Shown: positions 8,483-21,500, counted from the stretch's first letter. The stretch is 64,000 nucleotides of DNA from Lysobacter auxotrophicus (GCF_027924565.1 NZ_AP027041.1:1240001-1304000); one strand, 5' to 3'. Notes: generated from the letters alone by a model not told the origin. Numbers and translations: made by a program.

Positions 8483-9805
8483 TCAGGCCTCCGGCGCGCG
8501 ATACACCGCGCCGTCCTTCATCACGAAATCCACCTTCATCACCTGCTGGATGTCTTCGAGCGGATTGCCCGGCACCGCGACGATGTCGGCGCGCTTGCCC
8601 ACTTCGATCACGCCCTGATCGTCGACGCCGAGGACTTCGGCCGCGCGGATCGTCGCGGCCTGGAAGGCCACCGGCGCCGGAATCCCCGCCTCGACCATGT
8701 AGATGAATTCGCGCGCGTTGTCGCCGTGCGGGCCCACGCCCATGTCGGTGCCGAAGGCGATCTTGACGCCGTTCTTGTAGGCGTTCGCGGCGGTCTGCTG
8801 GATCAGCGCGCCGATACGCTGCGCCTTCGGGCGTACGACGTCGGGGAAATAACCGTCGATCTTCGCCTTGTCGGCGACGAAGCGACCGGCGTAGATCGTC
8901 GGTACGTACCACGTGCCGTGCTGCTTCATGAGCTTCATCACGTCGTCGCTCATGTAGGTGCCGTGCTCGATCGACGTCACGCCGCCGAGCACCGCGCGCT
9001 TCATGCCTTCCTCGCCGTGTGCATGCGCGGCGACGCGATAGCCGTAGTCCTTCGCGGTGTCGACGATCGCCTTCACTTCCTCGACGGTGAACTGCGGCGC
9101 GTCGCCGGACTTCGCGTACGACAGCACGCCGCCGGTCGCGGTGATCTTGATGACATCGCTGCCTTCCTTGTAGCGCTGGCGCACGGCCTGGCGCGCATCG
9201 TCGATGGAGTTGATGACGCCTTCGGTCGGGCCGGGCGGGCCGATGAGGTGCGACAGCGCGTCGTTGTAGCCGTTGGTGGGATCGGCGTGGCCGCCGGTGG
9301 TGGCGATGGACTTGCCCGCCGCCCAGATGCGCGGCCCGGACACGAGCCCCTGGTTGATCGCGTCGCGCAGGTGCGGGCTGACTTCGCCACCGAGGTCGCG
9401 CACGCTGGTGAAACCGGCCATCAGCGTTTTCTTCGCGTAATCGACCGAACGGAATGCGTAGTCGACGTCGTCGAGGCGGAAGCCTTCGGAATAGCTCTGC
9501 GGGCTGGACTGGCTGCCCAGGTGCACGTGCAGGTCGGTCCAGCCGGGCATGCAGGTGTGGCCGCTCAGGTCCACGCGCGTGGCGCCGGCGACATCCGCGC
9601 CCGCGCCGCCGATCACCTGCTCGATCTTGCCGTTGCGCACCAGCAGCGTTTGCGGGCCGGTGAGTTTGCCGCTTCGGGCGTCGAAGACGTTCCCGCATTG
9701 CAGCGCCTGCGCCGCATCCTTCGCGGGCGGCGCGGTCTGGGCGTCGGCATGGACTGGAATGCTGGCGATGACGGCCAGCAGGGCAAGGCTGAGCGGCTTG
9801 AGCAC
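8483..9805 (-). CDS. Secreted amidohydrolase, Xaa-Pro dipeptidase/imidazolonepropionase-like
   Basis: A 440-residue protein with a Sec signal peptide (MLKPLSLALLAVIASIPVHADA). The amidohydrolase metal centre is complete: HVH in the TDLHVHLGS motif, a carbamylatable lysine in VIKITATGGVLS, AHAHGEEG, IEHGTYM and the final GTDMGVG aspartate. This subgroup includes exported binuclear-zinc dipeptidases acting on hydrophobic L-Xaa-L-Pro or related amides; the exact substrate cannot be read from sequence. The start is a GTG at 9803-9805 with GGGGAG 7 nt upstream, directly ahead of the signal peptide. The frame remains open far upstream only because it runs antisense through leuS. Confidence 0.88.
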   Translation of the reverse strand: MLKPLSLALLAVIASIPVHADAQTAPPAKDAAQALQCGNVFDARSGKLTGPQTLLVRNGKIEQVIGGAGADVAGATRVDLSGHTCMPGWTDLHVHLGSQSSPQSYSEGFRLDDVDYAFRSVDYAKKTLMAGFTSVRDLGGEVSPHLRDAINQGLVSGPRIWAAGKSIATTGGHADPTNGYNDALSHLIGPPGPTEGVINSIDDARQAVRQRYKEGSDVIKITATGGVLSYAKSGDAPQFTVEEVKAIVDTAKDYGYRVAAHAHGEEGMKRAVLGGVTSIEHGTYMSDDVMKLMKQHGTWYVPTIYAGRFVADKAKIDGYFPDVVRPKAQRIGALIQQTAANAYKNGVKIAFGTDMGVGPHGDNAREFIYMVEAGIPAPVAFQAATIRAAEVLGVDDQGVIEVGKRADIVAVPGNPLEDIQQVMKVDFVMKDGAVYRAPEA

Positions 9806-9850
9806 GTACGACTCCCCGTGTGGTTTCGGTCCCCTGGAACGCTCGATTGA

Positions 9851-12751
<2,901 letters not shown>

Positions 12752-12799
12752 ACCCCTTCGGCGAAGCGCCGTCTCCCGCTCGCCGTCATCCCCCGCACC

Positions 12800-12827
12800 G
12801 TCATCCCGGCGAAGGCCGGGATCCAGG
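12800..12827. repeat. REP-like GTCATCCC repeat (family 2)
   Basis: GTCATCCCGGCGAAGGCC then GGGATCCAGG, a near-perfect family-2 unit with a CCCGGC/GCCGGG stem. It is part of a repeat-filled 429-nt leuS-lptE gap that also holds family-1 copy D and a family-3 fragment. Confidence 0.8.
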
Positions 12828-12853
12828 CCCGCAGCGCATGGGCACCATTGCCT

Positions 12854-12927
12854 TTGTAGCCCGGGTAAGCGAAGCGCACCCGGGTGAGCGTGACAGTCCA
12901 GGTGCGCTTCGCTTACCCGGGCTATAA
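12854..12927. repeat. Long palindromic repeat, family 1, copy D
   Basis: TTGTAGCCCGGGTAAGCG on the left and CGCTTACCCGGGCTATAA on the right, arms of about 30 nt. The spacer contains GAGCGTGACAGTC. The right arm has lost part of its CCCGGG (it begins GGTGCGC). It lies between the co-directional leuS and lptE. Confidence 0.9.
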
Positions 12928-12998
12928 GGCCTGCCGTTGCTGCGGACAGGCGCGATAACCTGAAGCAGCGCGAATGCCAGCGTGACCGCGCGTCCCGA

Positions 12999-13030
12999 CC
13001 CTCACCCCAACCCCTCTCCCGAAGGAGAGT
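12999..13030. repeat. C-rich hairpin repeat (family 3) fragment
   Basis: CCCTCACCCCAACCCCTC followed by TCCCGAAGGAGAG, matching one half of the larger element at 31603-31723. It lies upstream of lptE; the sequence from 13031 to 13180 shows no other feature. Confidence 0.6.
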
Positions 13031-13180
13031 GGCTCAGAGCACGCAACGCCGGATGCGGCCAGCGCATCGGCGCAGTCGCGTGCGCCCTGTCGCGCCCATA
13101 CGCCTGTCGTGCTGATGTGAATGAATGAAACCGCCCCTCCGCGGCTTGCCCGCGCTGGCGGCCTCCTCCAGACTTCCCGC

Positions 13181-13756
13181 ATGACCCTTCGCTCCCTGCT
13201 CAAGCGCGCCATCCCCGTCGCCCTCGTGCTGGCCCTGTCGGCCTGCGGCTTCCACCTGCGCAGCGCGCTGGTGCTGCCGCCGGACCTCGGACCGGTCCGC
13301 GTGGTGTCCGTCGACCGCTACAGCCCGCTGGCCGAGTCGCTCGCGCAGGCGCTCACGCGCGCCGGCGCGGAACCGGCGACCGAGCGGACCACCGACGCCA
13401 CCGTGCTCGACCTGATGGGCGAGCAGTGGGGCGATCGTCCGATCAGCCTGGACGAACTCGGTCGCGCGCAGGAGTACTCGCTGCGTTACGCCGTCACCTT
13501 CGAACTGCGCCGCCCCGACGGGACGGCCATCGTGCCGCGACAGACGATCGAGCTGGCGCGCGACTACGTGTCCAACCCCGTGCAGGCCATCGGCACGGAA
13601 GGCGAGCGCGAGATCCTGCAGGGCGAAATGCGCCGCGAGATGGTGGCCTCCGTGCTGCGTCGCCTCGACGCGGTCGCGCGACACGCCACGGCCGCTGCGG
13701 CTGCCGCGCCGGCGGAACTCACGCCGCCGCCGACCTCGGACACGACCACGCCCTGA
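13181..13756 (+). CDS. lptE: LPS-assembly lipoprotein LptE
   Basis: A 191-residue outer-membrane lipoprotein that plugs the LptD barrel and helps insert LPS. The N-terminus MTLRSLLKRAIPVALVLALSAC carries a lipobox ending LSAC, followed by the classic GFHLRSALVLPPDL segment of LptE. The middle shows the alternating strand and helix pattern, and the tail ends in a Thr/Pro-rich stretch. The ATG at 13181 is chosen because it starts the lipoprotein signal; an upstream in-frame ATG at 13121 would bury it. The stop overlaps the holA start (TGATG), indicating translational coupling. Confidence 0.93.
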   Translation: MTLRSLLKRAIPVALVLALSACGFHLRSALVLPPDLGPVRVVSVDRYSPLAESLAQALTRAGAEPATERTTDATVLDLMGEQWGDRPISLDELGRAQEYSLRYAVTFELRRPDGTAIVPRQTIELARDYVSNPVQAIGTEGEREILQGEMRREMVASVLRRLDAVARHATAAAAAAPAELTPPPTSDTTTP

Positions 13757-14823
13757 TGGAACTGCGTCCGGAGCAGCTCGTCGCGCAGCTCGGCCTGGAT
13801 CGGCCCGAGCCCGCTTCGCTGCATCCCGCGTATCTCATCGCCGGCCCCGAACCGCTGCGCGTGCTCGAAGCCGCCGACGCCGTGCGCGCCGCCGCACGTC
13901 GCGCGGGCATCGCCGAGCGCGAAGTGTTCGAAGCCGAAGGCAACCAGCGCGAACCCGACTGGAACGCGCTGTCGGCGACGTTCCGCGCGCCGAGCCTGTT
14001 CGCCAGCCGCCGCCTCGTCGAACTTCGCTTGCCGAGCGGCAAGCCGGGCAAGGAAGGCGCGGAAGTCATCACCGATTTCTGCGCCGATCCACCGCACGAC
14101 GTGACGCTGCTCATCACCGCCGGCGAGTGGAGCAAGCAGCATGGCGGCAAGTGGAGCGAGGCGATCGGCCGCATCGGCCAGGTCGCCATCGCGTGGCAGA
14201 TCAAGCCGCACGAACTCACCGACTGGATCGAAAAGCGCCTGCGTGCTCGCGGCCTGCGCGCCGACCACGACGCCGTGCAGAGCCTCGCCGAACGTGTCGA
14301 AGGCAACCTGCTCGCGGCGGCGCAGGAAATCGACAAGCTGGCGCTACTGTCCGATGGGCAGTCGCTCGATCGCGAACGCATGGCCGAACTGGTCGCCGAC
14401 GCGGCGCGTTACGACGTGTTCCGCCTCGTCGACGCGACGATGAACGGCCAGGGCGTGCAGGTGTCGCGCATGCTCGCCGGCCTGCGTGCCGAAGGCGAAG
14501 CCGTGCCCGGCCTGCTGGGCATGATCGTGATGGAGCTGCAGCGCGCCGCCGCGCTCGCGCGCGTGCAGGCGCGCGGCGGCAATCTTGTCTCCGAGTTCAA
14601 GGCGCAGCGCATCTGGGATTCCAAGCAGCCGATGTACAAGCGCGCGCTGGCACGCCATGCGTCGCCGCGCTGGGACGCGTTCGTCGCCGAAGCCGGTCGC
14701 GTGGACCGCATCGCGAAAGGACGTCCGCGTTACGGCGAGGAACCCGTGGACGCGTGGCTGGCGCTGGAGCGCCTGCTGCTCGCCGTCGCCGAACCGCGCG
14801 CCACGCGCCTGCTCGTCGGCTGA
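13756..14823 (+). CDS. holA: DNA polymerase III delta subunit
   Basis: A 355-residue clamp-loader delta subunit, the wrench that opens the beta clamp. Visible features: an N-terminal AAA+-like domain starting MELRPEQLVAQLG with YLIAGPEPLRVLEAADAVR, the clamp-binding region around APSLFASRRLVELRLPSGK, and a C-terminal collar helix region (MYKRALARH...EPVDAWLALERLLLAVA). It starts one base into the lptE stop codon. The lptE-holA-nadD-rsfS order is standard in gammaproteobacteria. Confidence 0.93.
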   Translation: MELRPEQLVAQLGLDRPEPASLHPAYLIAGPEPLRVLEAADAVRAAARRAGIAEREVFEAEGNQREPDWNALSATFRAPSLFASRRLVELRLPSGKPGKEGAEVITDFCADPPHDVTLLITAGEWSKQHGGKWSEAIGRIGQVAIAWQIKPHELTDWIEKRLRARGLRADHDAVQSLAERVEGNLLAAAQEIDKLALLSDGQSLDRERMAELVADAARYDVFRLVDATMNGQGVQVSRMLAGLRAEGEAVPGLLGMIVMELQRAAALARVQARGGNLVSEFKAQRIWDSKQPMYKRALARHASPRWDAFVAEAGRVDRIAKGRPRYGEEPVDAWLALERLLLAVAEPRATRLLVG

Positions 14824-14835
14824 CGCGCGCCGCGC

Positions 14836-15513
14836 ATGACGTTGCGCATCTACTACGGCGGCACCTTCGACCCGGTGCATGCGGGCCATCTGTCCGTCGC
14901 CTGCGAAGTGCGTGATGCGCTGGGGGCGCAGGTGTTCCTCGTGCCCGCCGCCGACCCGCCGCACAAGGACGACACGCATGCCGACGCCGATGCGCGCTCG
15001 CGCATGCTCGACCTCGCCATCGCGGGCGAAAGCGGGCTCAAGGTCGATCGCCGCGAACTGCACCGTGAGGGCCCGTCGTACACGGTCGACACATTGCGCG
15101 AACTGCGCGCCGAGGTCGGCCCGCAGACGCCGCTGGTGTGGATGATCGGCGGCGATTCGCTGCTGCAATTGCACACCTGGAACCGGTGGCGCGAGCTGTT
15201 CGCGCTGGCGCACGTGCTGGCGGTGGCGCGGCCGGGATCGCACCTGGAGCCGGGCGCGGTGGCCGCAGTCGCGCCCGACGTCGAGGCCGAGATCGGTCCG
15301 CGCCGTTGTCCTGCCTCGATGCTGAACAGCGCTCCAGCCGGCAAAGTGGCCGTTTTCCCGCTGCGGCATGAACGCCCGGAGTCCTCGACGGAGCTGCGCC
15401 GGCGCATGGCGGCCGGCGAACCGTGGGAGGCGGGCGTCGCGCCGGCCGTGGCTGAGTACATCCGCCGGCACGGGCTCTACGGCGTCCGGGGCGTCACGCC
15501 GGCTTCGTTATAA
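14836..15513 (+). CDS. nadD: Nicotinate-mononucleotide adenylyltransferase
   Basis: A 225-residue cytosolic enzyme converting nicotinate mononucleotide plus ATP to deamido-NAD in NAD synthesis. The nucleotidyltransferase motif [11 protein letters not shown] is at residues 8-18. The second signature, usually ISSTxIR, appears as ESSTELRRR near the end. PAADPPHKD and [14 protein letters not shown] are also typical. The start ATG at 14836 is 12 nt after the holA stop, so it is probably co-transcribed. Confidence 0.95.
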   Translation: MTLRIYYGGTFDPVHAGHLSVACEVRDALGAQVFLVPAADPPHKDDTHADADARSRMLDLAIAGESGLKVDRRELHREGPSYTVDTLRELRAEVGPQTPLVWMIGGDSLLQLHTWNRWRELFALAHVLAVARPGSHLEPGAVAAVAPDVEAEIGPRRCPASMLNSAPAGKVAVFPLRHERPESSTELRRRMAAGEPWEAGVAPAVAEYIRRHGLYGVRGVTPASL

Positions 15514-15551
15514 TCCCCGGGCACGAAATCCCCCATGAGAGCCATCGCCCC

Positions 15552-15980
15552 TTGAGTACCGAAGCGCAAGTCATCAAGACCCGCCTGCCCAACCCGCCGC
15601 CGCCGGTGGATGTCCTGCTGAAGACCGTGCATGCGGCCGTGGAAGAACTCAAGGCGCGCGATGTCACCGAAATCGACGTGCGCGGCAAGAGCAGCGTCAC
15701 CGACTACATGGTCATCGCTTCGGGCACCTCGACCCGTCACGTGAAGTCGATCGCCGACGAAGTCGTGAAGTTCGCCAAGAACCTCGACGTCCAGCCGCTG
15801 GGCGTGGAAGGCGAGCGCGAGGCCGAGTGGGTGCTCGTCGACCTCGGCGACGTCGTGGTCCACGTGATGCTGCCGCGCGTGCGCGAGTTCTATGCGCTGG
15901 AGCGTCTGTGGACGGTGGGCGACCAGCCGCCGGAAGACGAGGAAGACGAAGTCGAGACGGACGCGGAAGAGCGTTTCTGA
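15552..15980 (+). CDS. rsfS: Ribosomal silencing factor RsfS
   Basis: A 142-residue RsfS/Iojap protein that binds uL14 on the 50S subunit and blocks subunit joining in stationary phase or starvation. The core [34 protein letters not shown] and [30 protein letters not shown] is complete. A long acidic tail ([14 protein letters not shown]) follows. The start is a TTG at 15552: the only nearby ATG (15535) runs into a stop after six codons. It follows nadD by 38 nt. Normally rlmH comes next; here a repeat and a reversed gene intervene. Confidence 0.94.
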   Translation: MSTEAQVIKTRLPNPPPPVDVLLKTVHAAVEELKARDVTEIDVRGKSSVTDYMVIASGTSTRHVKSIADEVVKFAKNLDVQPLGVEGEREAEWVLVDLGDVVVHVMLPRVREFYALERLWTVGDQPPEDEEDEVETDAEERF

Positions 15981-16008
15981 TTCGCGGCTCGCTCGACGCG
16001 TGATTCGA

Positions 16009-16039
16009 CGAACGGCGCCTTCGGGCGCCGTTCGCGTTT
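16009..16039 (+). terminator. Rho-independent terminator-like hairpin after rsfS
   Basis: An 11-bp stem (GAACGGCGCC paired with GGCGCCGTTC, plus one flanking C-G pair) closed by a TTCG tetraloop, then a short T run. It ends the nadD-rsfS transcript before the convergent PhoX-like gene. Confidence 0.7.
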
Positions 16040-16053
16040 GAGCCGGACAGGTT

Positions 16054-16138
16054 TTGTAGCCCGGGCAAGGCCGAAGGCCGCATCCGGGGCGACGCGACCG
16101 TGACGCACCCCGGGCGCGCTTCGCTTGCCCGGGTTACA
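16054..16138. repeat. Long palindromic repeat, family 1, divergent copy E
   Basis: Starts TTGTAGCCCGGGCAAGGC and ends TTGCCCGGGTTACA. The arms differ from the consensus (an extra GCCGAAGGCCG in the left arm). It sits between the convergent rsfS and PhoX-like genes, next to the rsfS terminator. Confidence 0.85.
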
Positions 16139-16159
16139 CGCGCATGCCGCGATCGGCGC

Positions 16160-17701
16160 TTACAGATGCCCGCGTTCCCACGGTCCCGTGATCGCGAACG
16201 TGATGCCCGGCGTCTGGATGTTCACGAACAGCGTGCGGCCCCACGGATCCCAGCACGCACCGCAGAACTCGCTTTCGCGATAGTCGCCCTCGGCGATCGT
16301 CTTGCCTGCATTGGCGATCTGCGTGGACGTCAGCTCGATGTTGTTCTTGCAGAACCAGAACGACTCGCCCTGCCGCGTGAGGCCGATGAGGCGCGCGCCC
16401 GGGCCGTACTGGTCCGGGCTCTCGCCACCGTCCTCGCACAGCAGCACGCCACCGCGCGCGCTGACGGTGATGTTGTCGGGATTGTGCGCGGCCAGCTGAT
16501 GGCCGCTGACGAACAGCGCGCGGATGCGCTGCGTCACCAGATCCAGCACCCACACCGCGCCGTTGCCGCGCCCGCGACGGCCCTGTTCGTCCACGCCGGT
16601 GCTCGTGTCGACGATGAACATCTTCCCGTAGCTGTGCCAGATGCCTTCGCCGCGGCTCATGCGCAGCGCGCCGTCGGCCCACGCCTGCGCGAACGTGCCG
16701 CTGAGCGTTTCGCCCGCGGAAATATCGGGAAAGCCGGCCGGTGCGGCGATGGAGTCCAGGTCGGGGTCGGCGATGTCGACTCACTCCAGCGCGTATTCGT
16801 CGCCGATCTTCGCCACCGTCAGGTCCGCGTTGCGCCTGCCGCGCACACGCGCCGCCTGCAGGCGGCCGCCGTGTTCGAGCGAGCCGTAACGGCCGGCGCG
16901 ATCGTTCGGAATGAAGCGATACAGGCCGGCCTTGTTCCGGTCGTCCTCGGTGAGATACAGGATGCCGGTGCGCGGATCGATCGCGACGGCTTCGTGGCTG
17001 AAGCGCCCCAGCCCGACGAGCGGACGGCCGGCCGTGCGCTCCGCGTCGGAATGCACCTCGAACACGTAACCGTGCTTGCGCCCCGTGCTGGACGCCGCAT
17101 CGGTCTTGATCTCCTCGCAGCTCAGCCACGTGCCCCACGGCGTCGGCCCGCCGGCGCAATTGACCAGCGTGCCGCCGAGGCTGGCCTCGATGCTGTGCCA
17201 CTGGCCGTTGCGATGCGTGAGCGTGGTCGTGCCGCCGCCCGCGCGCTGGCCGCCGCCGATGTCGCCCGTGTCGTACATGCCCGGTGCGTTGATCGGAGTG
17301 GCCCCGCCGCGCTCGTGGTTACGGATCAGCACCAGTTCGTGGCCGTGTCCGTGACCGTTACCGCGATCGAAGCGGCCCCGGCCCGGCTTTCGCACTGCGA
17401 CCACCGCCATGCCGTCGTGGCGGTCGGGGCAAGGCTGGCCGTCGCTCATCACGTCGCCCGACCAGCCGAAGGAGCGGTAGCTGAAACCGCGCGGGAGTTG
17501 AAGAAGCGGCAGGCCGGTGGTGCGATCGACGGCGGGCGCAAGCGGGCCGTAACGGCCGGGAATGGGCGCCAGGCGCGTCGGATCGCCACCGGCGAGCGCT
17601 TGGCGCGTGTAGAGCGCACCAAGGCTTCCGATGGCACCGACGGCCATCGCGGCGGCGCTACCTTTTAGGACCTGGCGGCGGGAGGAACCGAATGCGTCCA
17701 T
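16160..17701 (-). pseudogene. Tat-exported PhoX/DUF839 family phosphatase gene interrupted by in-frame TGA
   Basis: The reading frame encodes a 513-codon PhoX-like protein but contains a TGA at 16781-16783 after residue 306. Both halves are in the same frame and both look like intact DUF839 sequence: ...IGDEYALE before the stop and VDIADPDLDSIAAPAGFPDI after it. A Trp is expected there (LEWV), so a single TGG to TGA change explains it. The start ATG at 17699-17701 follows AGGAG and opens a twin-arginine signal (SSRRQVLKGS) with a hydrophobic h-region and ALAGG. Active family members are periplasmic calcium/iron alkaline phosphatases. It is a recent pseudogene, a sequencing error, or a read-through case. 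The gene lies reversed between rsfS and rlmH, which are usually adjacent. Confidence 0.85.
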
Positions 17702-17831
17702 CTGCATCTCCTGCGGGGCTGGGGGAAGCCCGAATGCTGGGAGCGCGGCATGGCCGTTCGATGACACCCGCGCGTCAACGCGGCGGATCGTGACGGCGCG
17801 CGGTTACCATCTCACCGATGGAAGCGAAATC

Positions 17832-18302
17832 ATGAAAGCCCGCCTCATTGCCGTCGGCGAACGCGCGCCGCGCTGGGTCGCCGAGGGCTTCGGCGAATAC
17901 CAGAAGCGTCTGTCGCACTGGTTGCCGCTGGAACTGGTGGAAGTCGAGCCCGGCCTTCGCGGCAAGGGACGCGATGCCGCGCGCGCGATGCAGGACGAAG
18001 GCGCGCGCGTGATCGCCGCGCTGCCGAAGAACGCGCTGGTGGTGACGCTGGACGGCCGCGGCAAGCCGTGGTCGTCGGAACAGCTCGCTCAGCGGCTCGA
18101 ACATTGGCGCGCGCAGGGACGGGACCTCGCGTTTCTCATCGGCGGTCCCGAAGGCCACGCGCCGGACGTGCTCGCACGCGGCGATGAATCCTGGTCGCTG
18201 GGCCCGCTCACGTTGCCGCACATGCTGGTGCGGCTGGTTGCGGCCGAACAGCTGTATCGCGCGGCGGCGTTGCTGGCGAATCATCCGTATCACCGGGCTT
18301 GA
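17832..18302 (+). CDS. rlmH: 23S rRNA pseudouridine-1915 N3-methyltransferase
   Basis: A 156-residue SPOUT methyltransferase that modifies m3-pseudouridine 1915 in helix 69 of assembled 70S ribosomes. The length matches E. coli RlmH closely. Knot motifs are present: LDGRGKPWSSEQLA, FLIGGPEGHAPDV and LTLPHMLVRLVAAEQLYRA ending NHPYHRA. A five-codon upstream frame (ATG at 17818, stop TGA overlapping the rlmH ATG) precedes it and may help translation. The gene is divergent from the PhoX-like gene by 130 nt. Confidence 0.95.
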   Translation: MKARLIAVGERAPRWVAEGFGEYQKRLSHWLPLELVEVEPGLRGKGRDAARAMQDEGARVIAALPKNALVVTLDGRGKPWSSEQLAQRLEHWRAQGRDLAFLIGGPEGHAPDVLARGDESWSLGPLTLPHMLVRLVAAEQLYRAAALLANHPYHRA

Positions 18303-18361
18303 ACGCGCGCTGGAACGCTCACGCGCGGGCCAAACGCAATGAGCGGGGCCTGTGCGATCGA

Positions 18362-18389
18362 CCTGGATCCCGGCCTTCGTCGGGATGAC
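18362..18389. repeat. REP-like GTCATCCC repeat (family 2), inverted
   Basis: CCTGGATCCCGGCCTTCG then TCGGGATGAC, the reverse orientation of the 12800 copy. It lies 60 nt past the rlmH stop in the convergent gap with the autotransporter gene. Confidence 0.75.
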
Positions 18390-18451
18390 GGCGGTAACGT
18401 AGTGAAGCGAGTGGGAGTTGCCACTTGCCGTGGCGTGAACGAACGCGCATG

Positions 18452-18482
18452 AAAAAGCCACCCCGATCACTCGGGGTGGCTT
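18452..18482 (-). terminator. Rho-independent terminator of the autotransporter gene
   Basis: Perfect 12-bp stem AAGCCACCCCGA / TCGGGGTGGCTT around a 4-nt loop. On the minus strand it is followed by a run of T residues (the A run at 18452-18456). It lies 25 nt after the autotransporter stop. Confidence 0.88.
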
Positions 18483-18507
18483 CAGTTCCGTTCGAACGTG
18501 GTGTCGA

Positions 18508-21500
18508 TTACCAGCGATAGTTCAGGCCGAGCTGGCCCGTGACATCGTGGTAGTCGCGCGCGCCGTACGTCAGGCCGAGGTTGCCCCAGCCCGTCCAGCC
18601 GCCGCCCAGCTGGCTCTGCAGGCCGAGCTTGGCTTCGTAGCGGTCGCGCGGCAGTTCGAGTTCAAGCGTCGTGGCGTTGAACGACATGCGATTCCGGTCG
18701 TCGTCGTGCCACCAGTTCAGCGTCACGAACGGCTGCACGACGTTGCGCTGTGCACTCGCCGCATGTCCGTAGAAGCGCACGCCCAGGCGCGTGGTCAGGC
18801 CGCCGGCATCCACGTCATCGATCAACGTGCCGTTGTTCTCGCGGTGCTGCGACGCCGAGTAATCCGTGAAGATCGCCTGCGCCTGCGGTTCGATGAAGTA
18901 GCGCGTGTTACCGCCGTTGTTGAGCGCGAAGGCGTAGCCGGCTTCGATCGAGGCCGCCCAGGTCTTCGAGTCGTAGCGCTCAGTGGCAAGCAGGTCGCCC
19001 TGCACCTTGTTGTCGTAGCGCCCGTACTGCAGCCAGCCGTCCAGGTACAACCCGGTGGCGGCCTTCGCGTCGGCGAACCACGTGCCGTAGACGCCCAGGT
19101 TGTAGCCGGTCACCTTGCCCTTGGCGCGCCAGTCGAGCAGCGTCGACGTCACCTCGGTGTCGGCGCGACCGGTGCCGCCCATGAGACCGATGTGGAAGCG
19201 GCTGTCGTTCGCGCGTGCGATTTCGCCGCCGATCTGCAGCACGGACGTGTCGGTGCCTGCATCGAGCTGGCCTTCGCCGGTCGTGCCGTCCATCTGGTTG
19301 CGCACCACGCGCACCCATGCAGCCGAGCTGCGCCCGTCGTCGCCGTGCGCACCGAGGTTCGGCTCGCCCATGCGGTCGTGCATCGAGTGCTCGAACATGC
19401 CGACCGCTGCTGCCTGGTTGGCGAGGTAGGCGGCCGGTTCAGGGCGGTAGAGCGGGGTGGTCGGCTGCGGTGAGATCGGCGCGACGGGAGTCGGTTCCGG
19501 TCCCACTGGCGTGGGGTCGACGGGTGCAATCGGGTCGACGGGAGCGACCGGATCGACAGGCGCAACGGGGTCCGCAGGCACAACCGGATCGACAGGCGTC
19601 ACGGGTTCGACCGGCGGCGGTACAGGAGCTTCCGAACGCAGGTACCAGTCGCCATCGGCCGGATTCGCCTTGCCGCCCTGTGCGAGCAGGTACTCGTTCG
19701 CGCCGGCCACGACGCGGCCGTCGAGTGCGAAGACGCCATTGGACGCGCCATTGACCTGCACGACCTGAATGCCGTCGGCGGTGGTGTACGCACCCGCACC
19801 GCCGACGTTGTTCACGTGCAGCGACGTGTTGCCTGAGGTGGCGCCTTCCACGATCAGCTTGTCGGTCGGCGACGCGTCATCGCCCAGTGCAGTGTTGATC
19901 GCGATCATGCCGTCGTTGCCGACATAGTCGCCGTGCACGGTCAGCGTCTTGTAATCGCCCGACGTGGGGGCCGCAATGGAGATCCTGCCGGCGTTGGCCA
20001 GCGATGCGACATCGGAAGACCGCGTGAGCATCCACGAGGTTCCGTCGACCATCGACATCGTGCGGCCGTTGAGAACCGCGCCTTCCAATGAGCTTCCGCT
20101 TTCCATCGCAAGATCGAGCGCGCTCCCGGTTTGAGCGAAGAGATCGCCTTGCAACGAGGTGTCGCGAACCGTCAGGGCCAGCGTGCTCTTGTCCTTCGCG
20201 TAGGCGACGTGGCCGCTTTCCGACGTGACGACGACGCCATCGGCGAGCGTGACCTGTGCGTTGATATCCTGGGACTGGATGGCAGCGCCGCTGGACTTCA
20301 GCGAACCGCCCGAGACATTGAGCACCGCGGGTGCGGTGACGGGGTCGCTTCCATTGGCGACGAAGCCCGCCGCGTGGCTCGCGCCGCTCACGTTCGTGCC
20401 GACCAGGTCCACCGACGTGGCCTGTGCCATTGCGATGCCCGCGGCTTTCGTGCTGGTAAGCGTCGAGCCGTCTGCCGTCGCGCGACTACCCGCGCCGGTG
20501 ACTTCCAATGCATTGGAGTTCGCGCCGCTGGCCTGGACAGTCGCGTCGGCGTCGAGCGCGACCAGGCCACCGTCCATCGCGACCGCCGCGGGGGCGTTGT
20601 CTCCGCTCGTGCTGACCGTGCTGCCCGAGACCTTGACCACGGCGTTCCTGCCTGTGGCGACCACTCCGTACGCGGCATCGTTCGCCGTTGAAACCTCGGC
20701 TCCGTTGACCAGGCTCACCTTGCCGCCCGTTCCCGCAGCAGCGCCTACAGCCGAAGCCCCCGACGTCGCGACGGTCGACGCGTCGACCAGCAGTTCGCTA
20801 CCGGCGCCGAGCGCGCGTACGCCATTGGACTTGGCCCCCGCCGTGTCGACCGAGGAACCCTGCTCGATGCGGAGTTTTGCGCCACTCTCGGCGCTGGCAC
20901 CGCCCGACGTGGCGCCGGACGTGGTGACTTTGGTGCTGCTCACTGCGATCGAACTGGCCGCGCCGGTGGCAAGCAGCGCGAAGTTGTTGTCGATGCCGGA
21001 ACTGGAGATGACCTCGGAATCGGTCAACGCGACACTGCCGCCGTTGGCTGCAACGACGCCGTGCCCGGCCGCGGTTTCGACCGTGATCTTTGCGCCGGTT
21101 CCTTCCACCGTGCTTCCCGCACCGGTCGCGATGACAGCGCGGCTGCCGGCGCCGGTGACCAGCGCCTTGCTGCCGGTCAGCGCCACCTGCGCGCCTCGTT
21201 CGGCGCGCACGACTTCGGTGCCGGCGCCTGCCGCAGAGAGCGTCTGGTGGGTGGAAACCACTTTGCCCGTTGCACCGCTGGCGAGCAGGGCGTTGCCGCT
21301 ATTGGCATCGGTGACGGAAACCGACCCGCCGTCCATCTCGATCGTGCCGCCCAGTGCGACGGCACCGTCCGCCCGCGCGCCGGATGACACGATCGTGCTG
21401 TTCGTCAACTTGATGAGGCCATCGTCCTCCGCCCACGCACCCGCGCCTGCGATGCCGGTGGACGTGATGGTCGAATCCGTCAGCGCGATGGTGCTGGGTG

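Noticed and set aside
16781-16783. Selenocysteine codon in the PhoX-like gene
   Set aside because: The family context calls for Trp, no SECIS-type hairpin was apparent right after the TGA, and no selenoprotein gene is nearby.
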